59,466 bases of DNA from an uncultured Massilimicrobiota sp. (GTDB taxonomy: Bacteria > Bacillota_I > Bacilli_A > Erysipelotrichales > Coprobacillaceae). Location: NCBI GenBank assembly GCA_944325245.1, contig CALUZM010000007.1:1-59466 (forward strand), written 5' to 3'. The translations under genes and the position numbers were made by a program. The notes under the pieces were generated by a model, which saw only the letters and a program-made list of their open reading frames with translations, did no database searches and had not been told where the DNA came from. Shown in pieces: positions 46,833-55,784 of this stretch. Every line of letters begins with the position of its first letter. Within the stretch, counting starts at the first letter, position 1.

Positions 46833-47738
46833 TTAAAATTTCAAAAATTTTCTAACTGAAACAAAACTTCCAATCAATCCAACACCACATCCTAAGGCAA
46901 CCATAATTCCTGAACATTGCCAAATAAATGGGAATGGTTCACGTAATGATAACATAGCAGGCAATAAATCTACTGCTCCACTATAAAGCCAAGTATATCC
47001 AAAGTAGATAACCAAAATAGGAATAAGAGATCCTAAAAGTCCAATGAAAATACCTTCTAACATATATGGTAAACGGATATACCAGTTACTAGCTCCAACC
47101 ATACGCATAATACCGATTTCTGTTTGACGAGAAGTAATTGTCATTTTAATAGTATTCGCAATCATAAATAAAGCAATAATCGTTAATCCAACAACAAATA
47201 TAGCACCGCCATTTCGAATCGTTTCTAAACTATTCACCAAGGCATGTGTAGATTCTCCACCAGATGTTGCCTGATTGACATGATCTAGTGTACTGATTTG
47301 TTCAGTAACAGCATCAATCTGTTGTGCATCGTTCACTTCTACAACATAAGCAGCACCTAAAGGATTGTTTTCACGATAACTTTCAAATAAAGCTTTACCA
47401 TCTTCATCCTGCATTTCAATCAGTTTATCTAATTCTTCTTCTTTTGATGAAAAAGTCGCTGTCTTGACACCATCAATCGCTTCAATTTCAGGCAAGAGTT
47501 TTTGAGCTTCTTCATCACTGATTTCACGATCCATTTGAACATAAATTGTCAAACTATCTTCAATACTATATGTCATATCCTGAATATTAATTGCAATAAC
47601 TCCAATCACTGAAATCAACAATAAAGTAATCGTTACAGCAAAAATAGAAGAAACGGACATAACCCCATTTCGCCAGATATTCTGAAAAGCTGTTTTACAA
47701 TGTTTCGGTAAGTTTCTTATACAACTAATGAATTCCAT
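46833..47738 (-). CDS. ftsX: Cell-division protein FtsX
   Basis: 301-aa membrane partner of FtsE. Cytosolic N-terminus, first helix (about 30-50), an extracytoplasmic loop of about 120 residues (SLTIYVQMD..), then three helices, the canonical layout. It transmits FtsE ATP cycles to peptidoglycan hydrolases at the septum. The ATG at 47738 (MEFISC) is eight bases from AGGAGG; the ATG two codons earlier is too close. Overlaps the end of ftsE. Confidence 0.93.
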   Translation of the reverse strand: MEFISCIRNLPKHCKTAFQNIWRNGVMSVSSIFAVTITLLLISVIGVIAINIQDMTYSIEDSLTIYVQMDREISDEEAQKLLPEIEAIDGVKTATFSSKEEELDKLIEMQDEDGKALFESYRENNPLGAAYVVEVNDAQQIDAVTEQISTLDHVNQATSGGESTHALVNSLETIRNGGAIFVVGLTIIALFMIANTIKMTITSRQTEIGIMRMVGASNWYIRLPYMLEGIFIGLLGSLIPILVIYFGYTWLYSGAVDLLPAMLSLREPFPFIWQCSGIMVALGCGVGLIGSFVSVRKFLKF

Positions 47739-48417
47739 CAACATAACCTCCTACACTTGTGTCCGTTTTGATACAACCATCTTCAATCAAGATTGTTCTT
47801 TTCTTATGTTTCTGTACAATTTCTTTATCATGAGTAACAACCAGAATCGTTGTATGATTGACTTCATTGATTCTTTCTAGTAAAGCAATGATTTCATTAG
47901 AAGTATCAGGATCAAGATTTCCTGTTGGTTCATCTGCAATCAAAACTTTAGGACTATTGACAATGGCTCTGGCAATCGCAACACGCTGCTGTTGACCACC
48001 TGACAATTCATGTGGGAAAGCATTGGCTTTATCTTCCAGACCAACAAGTTCCAGAGTTCTTCTAACTTTTTTACGAATCTGTACTTTCGGTGTATCAGTA
48101 ACTTCTAATGTAAAAGCGACATTTTCAAAAACTGTTTTCTTTGGTAACAATCTAAAGTTTTGGAAAACAACACCAATATTTCTTCTAAAATAGGGAACTT
48201 TTCTGTTTTTGATTTTTGAAACATCCTGTCCTGCCACAATCACTTTTCCAGAGCTTGCTTTTTCTTCACGGTATAACAACTTAATAAAAGTTGATTTCCC
48301 TGCGCCTGTAGGTCCTATGACATAAACAAATTCTCCTTCTCCAATATCTATATTCATATTATTAACAGCTCTTACGCCGGTTTTATAAACTTTGGTTACA
48401 TTTTCAAGTTTTATCAT
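47725..48417 (-). CDS. ftsE: Cell-division ATP-binding protein FtsE
   Basis: 230-aa ABC ATPase. Walker A GPTGAGKST (about 35-43), Q-loop VVFQNF, signature LSGGQQQRVAIARA (about 139), Walker B LIADEPTGNL, His switch VTHDKE. The tail past the ATPase core is short. Start MIKLENVTKVY with GAGGAG. First gene of ftsEX. Confidence 0.95.
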   Translation of the reverse strand: MIKLENVTKVYKTGVRAVNNMNIDIGEGEFVYVIGPTGAGKSTFIKLLYREEKASSGKVIVAGQDVSKIKNRKVPYFRRNIGVVFQNFRLLPKKTVFENVAFTLEVTDTPKVQIRKKVRRTLELVGLEDKANAFPHELSGGQQQRVAIARAIVNSPKVLIADEPTGNLDPDTSNEIIALLERINEVNHTTILVVTHDKEIVQKHKKRTILIEDGCIKTDTSVGGYVDGIH

Positions 48418-48437
48418 CTTATCACGCTCCTCGACAT

Positions 48438-48446
48438 ATTATAACA
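48438..48446 (-). promoter_or_regulatory. Extended -10 promoter of ftsEX
   Basis: Minus-strand TGTTATAAT about 20 bases before the ftsE start, implying a very short leader. Confidence 0.55.
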
Positions 48447-48529
48447 TATATTTTACTGAAAAAAATGGGAAATAATGGTTTTCTTATAAAATCGTTTTTT
48501 AAAAACTTTTTATTCTCTTCGTTTTCTCT

Positions 48530-48557
48530 TTGTTTTCCATTTAAAATTCGCTATAAT
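48530..48557 (+). promoter_or_regulatory. Promoter of the small zinc-ribbon gene
   Basis: -35 TTGTTT (48530-48535), 16-base spacer, -10 TATAAT (48552-48557), 20 bases before the ATG. The -35 is poor, the -10 perfect. Confidence 0.55.
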
Positions 48558-48576
48558 AAAGAGAGAGGTGGTATAC

Positions 48577-48768
48577 ATGAGAAAATGTCCAAGATGTCAT
48601 AGTGAAATGAAAGAAGATTGCTATATCAAGGATACAGCACAACCAATCAGTGATTTTGTGATTATTGAAAAGAATGAAAATTTAAAAAAGAAAGAACATT
48701 CATTAAAAGCTGCATTATGTAAGTCATGTGGCTATGTGGAATTATATGTAGATATCAAAGAGGATTAA
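48577..48768 (+). CDS. Small zinc-ribbon protein
   Basis: 63 aa, start ATG at 48577 with GAGGTGG. One zinc ribbon formed by CPRC (4-7) and CKSC near residue 48. The segment between is long and charged. It resembles the small nucleic-acid-binding zinc-ribbon proteins of Bacillota. It has its own promoter and terminator, a one-gene unit. Confidence 0.75.
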   Translation: MRKCPRCHSEMKEDCYIKDTAQPISDFVIIEKNENLKKKEHSLKAALCKSCGYVELYVDIKED

Positions 48769-48779
48769 CTCCTCTTTTT
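48757..48779 (+). terminator. Terminator after the small zinc-ribbon gene
   Basis: Perfect 8-bp stem AAAGAGGA/TCCTCTTT with a 5-base loop and T-run on the plus strand. Confidence 0.85.
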
Positions 48780-48812
48780 CTATACTTTTTTATTTTTTTA
48801 TGATAAAAAGCA

Positions 48813-48821
48813 TGATATAAT
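48813..48821 (+). promoter_or_regulatory. Extended -10 promoter of asnB
   Basis: TGATATAAT on the plus strand, 25 bases before the asnB ATG; only T-rich sequence at -35. Confidence 0.6.
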
Positions 48822-48845
48822 GCATTCACGAAGGAAGTGATTAAA

Positions 48846-50678
48846 ATGTGTGGAATTGTTGGATTCGCACCAACTCATAAAAATGCTAGTGAAATATTAA
48901 AAAAGATGATGGATCGTATTGCTCATAGAGGTCCTGATGGTGAAGGTCAGTTCATTGATGAATATGTAGCTTTAGGTCATCGTCGTTTATCTATTATAGA
49001 TTTAGCTGGTGGTCAGCAACCAATGCAATCTGATCATCTGGTGATTGTTTTTAATGGTGAAATATATAATTATTTGGAATTAAAAAAAGATTTAGAAGCA
49101 AAAGGACATGTTTTTCAAACACATAGTGATACTGAAGTCATCTTACATGGTTTTCAGGAATATCATTATGATGTTGTCAATTACTTAAGAGGAATGTTTG
49201 CTTTTGCTTTATATGATACAAAAACACATGAATTATTCTGTGCTAGAGATCATTATGGTATTAAACCTTTTTATTACTATAATAATCCTGAACACTTCTT
49301 ATTTGCCAGTGAAATCAAAGGTTTTCTTGATCATCCCGATTTTCAAAAGGAATTAAACACTGATGTTTTAGATATTTATTTAAAGATGAATTATGTCGCT
49401 GGAGAAGATACATTCTTTAAAAATGTCAAACAATTATTACCTGGTCATTATTTAATCTATAAAGATCAGAAAATCCAAATCCAACGTTATTACAACATTG
49501 AATTCAAGGATCAATATAAAACTGATCAGGAAATGATTCAAGCCATTGATCAGATTATGAAAGATTCTATTCAACACCATTTGATTGCTGATGTAGAAGT
49601 TGGATCATTCTTAAGTAGTGGTATTGATTCTTCATATCTTGTTTCTCTTGCCAGACCACAACATACATATACGGTTGGATATAATGATGAAAGATATAAT
49701 GAAATCAATTATGCTAAAGACTTAACACAACAATTAGGTATTGAAAACAAAAGTAAGATTATTACCAAAGAAGAATATTTAGAAGTTTTACCAAAGATTA
49801 TGTATCATTTGGATGAACCAACTGCTGATCCAGCAGCTGTCGCTTTATATTTTGTCAGTCAGCTTGCCAGTCAGGATGTGAAAGTTGTGTTATCAGGTGA
49901 AGGTGCTGATGAATTCTTTGGTGGTTATAATACTTATCGTGGTGATATCGATAGTGGTTTCTATGGAAAACTGCCATTTGCCCTAAGACACTTGATTGCC
50001 TCTATCTGTAAACACCTTCCTACTTTTAAAGGTGTTCCATTCCTGATTAGAAATGGTGAACGTATTGAAGATTATTATGTTGGGGTGAACCCTGTCTTCT
50101 CTGATAATGACTGTAAACATTTATTAAAAGATACAAGTCATTTACATAGTCATAAAGATATTGTTGGAAATGTCTTTGATCATGTGAAGAATGCAACAAA
50201 CATTCAAAAACGTCAAGCTTTTGATTTACAGACATGGTTTATCAAAGATATCCTTCAAAAAGGTGATAAGATGACAATGGCTCACTCTATCGAAAGCCGT
50301 GTTCCTTTTACTGATAAAGAAGTTTTTAAAGTTGCCAGTCAATTAAAAGATAACCAAAAAGTCACAAAAGAAAATACAAAAGTCTTATTAAGACAGGCTG
50401 CTAAAAAAGTCATTCCTAATGAAGCGTATAAGAAAAAGAAACTAGGTTTCCCAGTTCCTTTACGTGAATGGATGCGTGAAGATGATCTTTATCAAAAAGT
50501 ATCTGAAGGATTACAGACACCTATTATCAAACAATTATTTGATCACCAAAAATTATTAGAAATGTTAGAAGACCATAAAAATCATAAACATGACTATTAT
50601 AAAAAAATATGGACTGTTTATTGTTTCTCTTTATGGCACCAAGTTTTCTTTGCGGAAGAATATGAAAATCAAGCCTAG
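48846..50678 (+). CDS. asnB: Asparagine synthetase (glutamine-hydrolysing)
   Basis: 610 aa. The N-terminal Ntn glutaminase starts MCGIVGF, so Cys2 is the nucleophile after Met removal, which fixes the start at 48846. HRGPDGEG and NGEIYNY follow. The synthetase half has the pyrophosphatase loop SSGIDSSY (about 258) and LSGEGADEFFGGY (about 345). Own promoter; its stop codon overlaps that of the convergent lipid-kinase gene. Confidence 0.95.
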   Translation: MCGIVGFAPTHKNASEILKKMMDRIAHRGPDGEGQFIDEYVALGHRRLSIIDLAGGQQPMQSDHLVIVFNGEIYNYLELKKDLEAKGHVFQTHSDTEVILHGFQEYHYDVVNYLRGMFAFALYDTKTHELFCARDHYGIKPFYYYNNPEHFLFASEIKGFLDHPDFQKELNTDVLDIYLKMNYVAGEDTFFKNVKQLLPGHYLIYKDQKIQIQRYYNIEFKDQYKTDQEMIQAIDQIMKDSIQHHLIADVEVGSFLSSGIDSSYLVSLARPQHTYTVGYNDERYNEINYAKDLTQQLGIENKSKIITKEEYLEVLPKIMYHLDEPTADPAAVALYFVSQLASQDVKVVLSGEGADEFFGGYNTYRGDIDSGFYGKLPFALRHLIASICKHLPTFKGVPFLIRNGERIEDYYVGVNPVFSDNDCKHLLKDTSHLHSHKDIVGNVFDHVKNATNIQKRQAFDLQTWFIKDILQKGDKMTMAHSIESRVPFTDKEVFKVASQLKDNQKVTKENTKVLLRQAAKKVIPNEAYKKKKLGFPVPLREWMREDDLYQKVSEGLQTPIIKQLFDHQKLLEMLEDHKNHKHDYYKKIWTVYCFSLWHQVFFAEEYENQA

Positions 50679-50691
50679 GCTTGATTTTTTT
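50666..50691. terminator. Bidirectional terminator shared by asnB and the lipid kinase
   Basis: A perfect 22-base palindrome (AAATCAAGCC and its complement, CTAG at the centre is part of it) with six T on the plus side and a short T-run (TTTTC) on the minus side. Both stop codons (TAG on each strand) lie at the centre. Confidence 0.8.
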
Positions 50692-51544
50692 CATAGATGA
50701 TTAAGTTTAATGATTGAGGCACAACTTGAAAATGATATTCTTCTGCCTTCATCTCTTCGCCATCCATATTACAGCTTTGTTGACAATAAACTGTCGCTTC
50801 TTTGACTTTATAATAATGAACTTCATGACGTTTGTGCAATTGATGTGATAAAAGATAAGTCACTAAATAAGGAATTTTGATTTTAGATACAGGATCTACA
50901 ATACAGATATCTAAATATCCATCTTGAATATTGGCCTGTGGAACAATCTGGAATCCCCCACCATAATATTGGGCATTATTGAATGTACATAATGTGACCT
51001 TTCCTTGATAAAGGCATTGCCCTTGAGACATCACTTTCACAACATGTTGATGATAACGAAAAACCTGCTGTAAAACAGAAATTAGATAACTTTGTGATTC
51101 AGGAATAAAAGGAATATCTGGTGTATCATGAACTTTATTAGCAATGACGCTATCCAAACCAAAACATGCTGCATTCAAATAATAATATTCATTCAATTGA
51201 ATCGTATCTACTTTTTGACTGTGTTGATTTAATGATTGGATAAGCAATTTGCGAAGGTCTTTTTCTTTTGTCATGCTTCTACAAAAATCATTGCCTGTTC
51301 CATAAGGTAAAATAACCAACTCATGATCACTATGTACCAATGCCTGCAACAAACCATTGATCGTTCCATCTCCTCCAACTGCATAAAAACGAGATGGTTT
51401 GAAACATTGACGAATATATTTTTGACTATCAAGCATAGATGTTGTATAGATGATTTCATATTGATAATCTTTCATGACTTCATGAATCATCTCTTCTAAG
51501 TCATGATGTTTTTTTGTATCATGCATCATAAAAATATGTTTCAT
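50675..51544 (-). CDS. Diacylglycerol kinase family lipid kinase (DgkB/YegS-like)
   Basis: 289 aa. Nucleotide motif VGGDGTINGLL (about 58) and LPYGTGNDFCR (about 83), with the DagK catalytic fold and C-terminal beta domain. It likely recycles diacylglycerol from lipoteichoic acid synthesis. The ATG at 51544 is chosen (AGGAGTG) over an upstream start inside the previous gene. It overlaps that gene by four bases (ATGA). Confidence 0.88.
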   Translation of the reverse strand: MKHIFMMHDTKKHHDLEEMIHEVMKDYQYEIIYTTSMLDSQKYIRQCFKPSRFYAVGGDGTINGLLQALVHSDHELVILPYGTGNDFCRSMTKEKDLRKLLIQSLNQHSQKVDTIQLNEYYYLNAACFGLDSVIANKVHDTPDIPFIPESQSYLISVLQQVFRYHQHVVKVMSQGQCLYQGKVTLCTFNNAQYYGGGFQIVPQANIQDGYLDICIVDPVSKIKIPYLVTYLLSHQLHKRHEVHYYKVKEATVYCQQSCNMDGEEMKAEEYHFQVVPQSLNLIIYEKNQA

Positions 51545-52479
51545 TTTTCCCACTCCTGTACACAATGTGTGATATATCTTTGAAAACTTCCTTTTTGAAT
51601 CATTGCCTGATCTTTGATTTGATATTCTAATGTTTTCAGTTCTTTATCCATTAAACGATGTGACACCAGCACCAGTTCACTAGCAAGTTCTCTTGTTTTT
51701 TCCAGCAGTTCCACTTGTTGCTGATGTGTGAAAGGACTATAAACACCATAAGGAATATCTAAAATACAAACATCATAGCTTTCTTCAATTGTTTTCATAT
51801 CTTTCTTTTGAATCAATAGTGGATCATAGCCATAATGCTCAAGATTTAAGCGAGCCTGATAGGCCACATAACGATTCATATCATAACCAACAATATTGGC
51901 TCCCATGCCCAGTCCTTCTAAAACAACTGTACCAATCCCACAGCAGGGATCAACAATACGTTTAGATAAACCTAAACCTAATGCAATATTAACCACCGCT
52001 CTAGCATCTCTTAAAGCTAAGGAATGTGAGTAGGAATATGGTTTATCAAAATGCTTATTCCAGCACATATCATTTTCATAAATCCCAAAGTACCATATAT
52101 CCTTTAACTTTGTAATTGCAAAAACCGTCTTTGGATGATGCATATTAACAGAACCAGCAATTGGTAAAGCAATCTGTTTACATTTATCAATTGATTCCCG
52201 GTAAGGAACATGAGTGATTTCATTTTTTAAATAAATCACCTTAAAATCATAGTAGCAATAATCTTGCTGTCTTACAAAATCAACAAGTTCTAAAAAAGAA
52301 GAACTTTGATAAAATATTGTTAACTTTCCACGTATATAAGCACTTCTGGTGTAATCAAAATCTTGTGTTGTCAAATAATACTTATCAGTCATTTCTTGAT
52401 GAAAGATATGTCGAAATTCCATTTCACATAAGTCTTTTTCGTGGGGTGAATAATTATAAATATATAAATAATTGTACAT
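51541..52479 (-). CDS. RNA methyltransferase-like (UPF0020/Trm11 type)
   Basis: 312 aa. A SAM-binding motif VDPCCGIGTVVLEGL (about 196) and a catalytic-type tetrapeptide in ILDIPYGVY (about 260), as in N2-guanosine tRNA methylases. The N-terminal 150 residues are poorly conserved by eye but may be a THUMP-like domain. The ATG at 52479 has GAGGAAA. Substrate RNA unknown. Confidence 0.75.
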   Translation of the reverse strand: MYNYLYIYNYSPHEKDLCEMEFRHIFHQEMTDKYYLTTQDFDYTRSAYIRGKLTIFYQSSSFLELVDFVRQQDYCYYDFKVIYLKNEITHVPYRESIDKCKQIALPIAGSVNMHHPKTVFAITKLKDIWYFGIYENDMCWNKHFDKPYSYSHSLALRDARAVVNIALGLGLSKRIVDPCCGIGTVVLEGLGMGANIVGYDMNRYVAYQARLNLEHYGYDPLLIQKKDMKTIEESYDVCILDIPYGVYSPFTHQQQVELLEKTRELASELVLVSHRLMDKELKTLEYQIKDQAMIQKGSFQRYITHCVQEWEK

Positions 52480-52578
52480 GGTTTCCTCATTTCTTACATT
52501 TTTGTTATCTTGATTATTTATAGTATACATAAATTTAGAAATGTTGTAAAATAGAGATACGTTTGGGAGGTGTTTTTT

Positions 52579-53787
52579 ATTTTTGGGATTCAGTATTTAA
52601 AAACACATTTTACACATCATCAAAGGTATATCATTGTAGCTGTCTTTTCAATGTTTTTGCCTTTTTATATGTGTGGAGGAATTTTAATTTTTTTAACACT
52701 TCGTTTATTATGGAAAGGTGAAATTCAAGAAGCTTATAAACAAATTCCTCAAAGTCGTTTTATTATTTATTTTTGTTTATTAAGCGCTATTGTTTCCTTG
52801 TTTTATCAAAACTATTATGGTTTTGTTTGTAGTATTGGGATTTTGGTGATCTTATCTTTTGTCTTGTATTATCGTATTCATATTGATTCACGATTATTTG
52901 AATACATCTCAAATTGTATTATTGTTTTAAGTATTTTTGCAGCTTTATATGCTTTGATTGAATATATTGGTGTTTTGAATTCCTATGATATTGATCAGTT
53001 TGAAATCCTTATTTTCAATCGCCCTCAAGATCGTATTAATTCTGTTTTTTTCAATGCCAATTATTATGCAATGATGATTGAATTCTTTGTCTGTATGACT
53101 TTTTATAAAATATTAAAAATTCAAAATATAAAATTAGAATGGAAAAAATTTTTATATTATATTGCAGTTATTGGATTAAATTTATTTGTCTTATTGTTAA
53201 CAGGATGTCGTACAGCATGGCCTGCTTTAGCGGGTGGTATATTAATTATGCTGATTGTTGATAAACATTATAAAACATGTGGAACTATTTTAGCATTAGT
53301 CATTTGTATATGTATTTATTTCTTGTTTAACCCTTCAAAGTTCCCACGTGTTGATAATATTATTGATTATTTTATGACCCGTGCTAATATCTGGGATGTT
53401 GCTATTCAAAATATTATTACACATCCTTTATTTGGAGAAGGGCCTATGACATATATGCATATTTATCCATTATATCATGGACATCCAACTGAACATGCTC
53501 ATAGCATTTATTTGGATCCACTGCTATGCTTTGGAATCATTGGTATTTTAACAATTCTACCTTATATTTATTCTAATATTAAACAGCTTTATCATTTATG
53601 GAAACTTAAAATTGATAAAACTTTAGTCGCTTTAATCGTTTCCTTTACAGTTATGATTTTCATACATGGCTTTTTGGATTATACAATTTTTTTTGTTCAA
53701 ACAGGTTTTCTATATCTATTAATAGCAAGTTCTTTTGATGTTCATAAAAAAGAGCTTTCTCAATATAAAAACGCTATAGCGAAATAA
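52579..53787 (+). CDS. O-antigen ligase / polymerase-like membrane protein
   Basis: About 402 aa with ten or more helices and a long outer loop containing FNANYYAM, TGCRTAW, and HPLFGEGPMTY with EHAHSIYLD, the features of the Wzy/WaaL O-antigen ligase family. It should act on surface glycans at the outer face of the membrane. The start is unusual. GTG at 52570 lies inside GGGAGGTG, while an in-frame ATT at 52579 is eight bases from GGGAGG and fits better. The next ATG (52651) would cut the first helix. No neighbouring glycan genes. Confidence 0.8.
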   Translation: MFGIQYLKTHFTHHQRYIIVAVFSMFLPFYMCGGILIFLTLRLLWKGEIQEAYKQIPQSRFIIYFCLLSAIVSLFYQNYYGFVCSIGILVILSFVLYYRIHIDSRLFEYISNCIIVLSIFAALYALIEYIGVLNSYDIDQFEILIFNRPQDRINSVFFNANYYAMMIEFFVCMTFYKILKIQNIKLEWKKFLYYIAVIGLNLFVLLLTGCRTAWPALAGGILIMLIVDKHYKTCGTILALVICICIYFLFNPSKFPRVDNIIDYFMTRANIWDVAIQNIITHPLFGEGPMTYMHIYPLYHGHPTEHAHSIYLDPLLCFGIIGILTILPYIYSNIKQLYHLWKLKIDKTLVALIVSFTVMIFIHGFLDYTIFFVQTGFLYLLIASSFDVHKKELSQYKNAIAK

Positions 53788-53805
53788 TTCGTTATAGCAT
53801 TTTTA
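53766..53805. terminator. Bidirectional terminator
   Basis: Stem GCTATAGCGAA/TTCGTTATAGC (one G-U) with a 4-base loop, T-runs on both sides. It serves the O-antigen-ligase-like gene and the convergent Cof gene. Confidence 0.8.
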
Positions 53806-54660
53806 TTGCTTGATTTCAGGACAAAGTCCTAAACGGTTTAATTCATGATAGATACCATCATTCTGTACACTTTCACAGATAACATCAGCATGATCTTTCA
53901 ATTCCTGAGAAGCATTGCCCATAGCCACACCAATCTCACAAGTTTTGATCATTTCATAATCATTCATGCTATCACCAAAGCCAATTGTTTGGGATAAAGG
54001 CATATCGAGATATTCACATACTTTTTCAACAGCTGTTCCTTTATCTGTTCCTTTGATAATGATTTCTCCATTGATAACATCCTTTGAAAAGATTTCATGA
54101 ATGATAAAATGGAATTTATCTTGTAAAACCTTTTTAGGTTCTTCAAGATTTTTTTCATCTTCTGTCACAAAACATATTTTTTGTACAGGTATAGGATGTT
54201 CATCATATTCTTTTAATGGATGGATATTAAAATGTTCTTTCTGCTCATTTAATAGTCTCTGTAACTCAGAGTTGAAATTCTCTCCATCCTTAACACGATG
54301 TCTGACAAATTCATAATTCATCTTTTCATCCTGAAAAGTCATATAATTTGTTTCCAAATTATAAAGCACATGATTTCTATCAAAAACATCTCTCGCAAGT
54401 TGAATATCCTCTTCATCAAGGCTTGATTCAAAAATCTTTTGGCCTTGAACTTCAATATATCCTCCTGCACTACAAATCAATCCATCAAATCCGATTGAAA
54501 ATAACGGTCTTGCACCTGCATAACTTCGACCCGTACATAGAAAAACAAGATGTCCCTGTTTTCTCACCAATTGAATAGCCTTTTCAACTCTTGGCGAAAC
54601 GTCTCCACTAGGTAATGTCAACGTTCCATCTACATCTAAAAAAATAATCTTCTTTTCCAT
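53803..54660 (-). CDS. Cof-type HAD-IIB phosphatase
   Basis: 285 aa. Motif I FLDVDGTLTLPSG (Asp8, Asp10), CTGRSYAGARP, and C-terminal GFGDSMNDYEMIK. An IIB cap in the middle. Substrate unknown; likely a sugar phosphate or cofactor phosphate. Ribosome site GGGGTGA. It follows the YitT-family gene by 24 bases with no terminator, so probably cotranscribed. Confidence 0.88.
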   Translation of the reverse strand: MEKKIIFLDVDGTLTLPSGDVSPRVEKAIQLVRKQGHLVFLCTGRSYAGARPLFSIGFDGLICSAGGYIEVQGQKIFESSLDEEDIQLARDVFDRNHVLYNLETNYMTFQDEKMNYEFVRHRVKDGENFNSELQRLLNEQKEHFNIHPLKEYDEHPIPVQKICFVTEDEKNLEEPKKVLQDKFHFIIHEIFSKDVINGEIIIKGTDKGTAVEKVCEYLDMPLSQTIGFGDSMNDYEMIKTCEIGVAMGNASQELKDHADVICESVQNDGIYHELNRLGLCPEIKQ

Positions 54661-54684
54661 ACTGTCACCCCTTTAAAAAACTGT

Positions 54685-55554
54685 TTATAAACGTTTCTCA
54701 AAATGTCCATCCACCGACATACCTTCAAAAAAGATTGTAAAAGCTTGTGGATCGACACTCTTAATAATGTGTTTAAGCTGATTAATTTCATATTTACTAA
54801 TAACACTGACCATCACATATGTATCCTCTTTTGTATAGGCACCTTTTCCCTGCCAGAACGTCATACCTCTACCCATTTCAGATAAAACCTTATTTTGAAT
54901 ATCTAAGTGTTTTGTAAAAATAATACATGTCACATTAATATTCTGATAATGTGTCTTATCAAGAACCAGAGTAAAACATGCTGTATAAATAGCAGAATAA
55001 ATCGCTATTTCTAAACGAAATAAAATTGCACAAATGACATAAATACATAAGTTAATCAACAAAGATAGCTTCCCAACTGAGAAATGAGGAAGTTTTTTAG
55101 TGAAATAAACACCTAATATATCCAAACCTCCACCACTGCCAGAACAACGTAAAGTCAATCCCATACCAAAACCAGTCATCATACCACCAATAATACAATT
55201 CGTTAAAATATCATCAATAATAGGTGATACTGGAATCATGATGAAAGTTAGAAAGACTGTCTGTGATAAAACTGACAACAACGTTCTCACAAAAAACTTC
55301 TTTGAGATTGTACGATAAGCCAACATAAACAAAGGAATATTAATAAGAAAATTAATAACCCCTGAAATATCTAAATATTGAGATAAATAGCCTCCTGATA
55401 ACTGATCAAGCAATGTTCTTAAAATCTGTGCAATCCCCAAAACACCATTACTATATAGATTCACTGGCACAACAAACAAATTCACACCTAACGCAAACAA
55501 AAACGCGCCGAGTATAATCAAACCATATCGCTTTGCTTCTTCCCTAACTATCAT
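54685..55554 (-). CDS. YitT-family membrane protein (DUF161 + DUF2179)
   Basis: 289 aa. Five or six helices in the first 175 residues with the typical GVNLFVVPVNLYSNGVLG and GSGGGLDILGVY, then a soluble DUF2179 domain. Family members are common in Bacillota; the function is unknown. The ATG at 55554 has GGGGAG; five codons upstream a second ATG is less likely. Confidence 0.88.
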   Translation of the reverse strand: MIVREEAKRYGLIILGAFLFALGVNLFVVPVNLYSNGVLGIAQILRTLLDQLSGGYLSQYLDISGVINFLINIPLFMLAYRTISKKFFVRTLLSVLSQTVFLTFIMIPVSPIIDDILTNCIIGGMMTGFGMGLTLRCSGSGGGLDILGVYFTKKLPHFSVGKLSLLINLCIYVICAILFRLEIAIYSAIYTACFTLVLDKTHYQNINVTCIIFTKHLDIQNKVLSEMGRGMTFWQGKGAYTKEDTYVMVSVISKYEINQLKHIIKSVDPQAFTIFFEGMSVDGHFEKRL

Positions 55555-55627
55555 ATTTTCACTCCCCATCTTTTCCTATTATACATTTATTAAATCATCT
55601 TGAAAATATCTATTTTATTGATCAAAA

Positions 55628-55649
55628 AGAAAAAACGCCTCAAGGCGTT
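55628..55649 (-). terminator. Terminator after tRNA-Thr
   Basis: Stem AACGCC/GGCGTT with a 4-base loop, then T-run on the minus strand. Confidence 0.75.
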
Positions 55650-55658
55650 CTATTCAAA

Positions 55659-55735
55659 TGGTGCCGACAACAGGACTTGAACCTGCAACCTGACCATTAC
55701 GAGTGGCCTGCTCTACCGATTAGAGCTATGTCGGC
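55659..55735 (-). tRNA. tRNA-Thr (CGT)
   Basis: 77 nt with CCA encoded. Acceptor GCCGACA/TGTCGGC, D-stem GCTC/GAGC, anticodon arm GGCCA-CTCGTAA-TGGTC with anticodon CGT (55699-55701), T-arm GCAGG-TTCAAGT-CCTGT, discriminator A. G1-C72 and C2-G71 fit threonine identity. Single tRNA, read between the pdxU-like gene and the YitT gene. Confidence 0.92.
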
Positions 55736-55746
55736 ATCATGTTATT

Positions 55747-55775
55747 ATTATAATACAAAAAGGAATAGATTTCTA
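55747..55775 (-). promoter_or_regulatory. Promoter of tRNA-Thr
   Basis: -35 TAGAAA (55770-55775), 17-base spacer, -10 TATAAT (55747-55752), 12 bases before the tRNA. The -35 lies in the loop of the preceding terminator. Confidence 0.5.
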
Positions 55776-55784
55776 CTATTCCTT
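55756..55784 (-). terminator. Terminator after the ECF S-component gene
   Basis: Stem AAGGAATAG/CTATTCCTT (9 bp, 7-base loop), five T on the minus strand. Confidence 0.8.
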
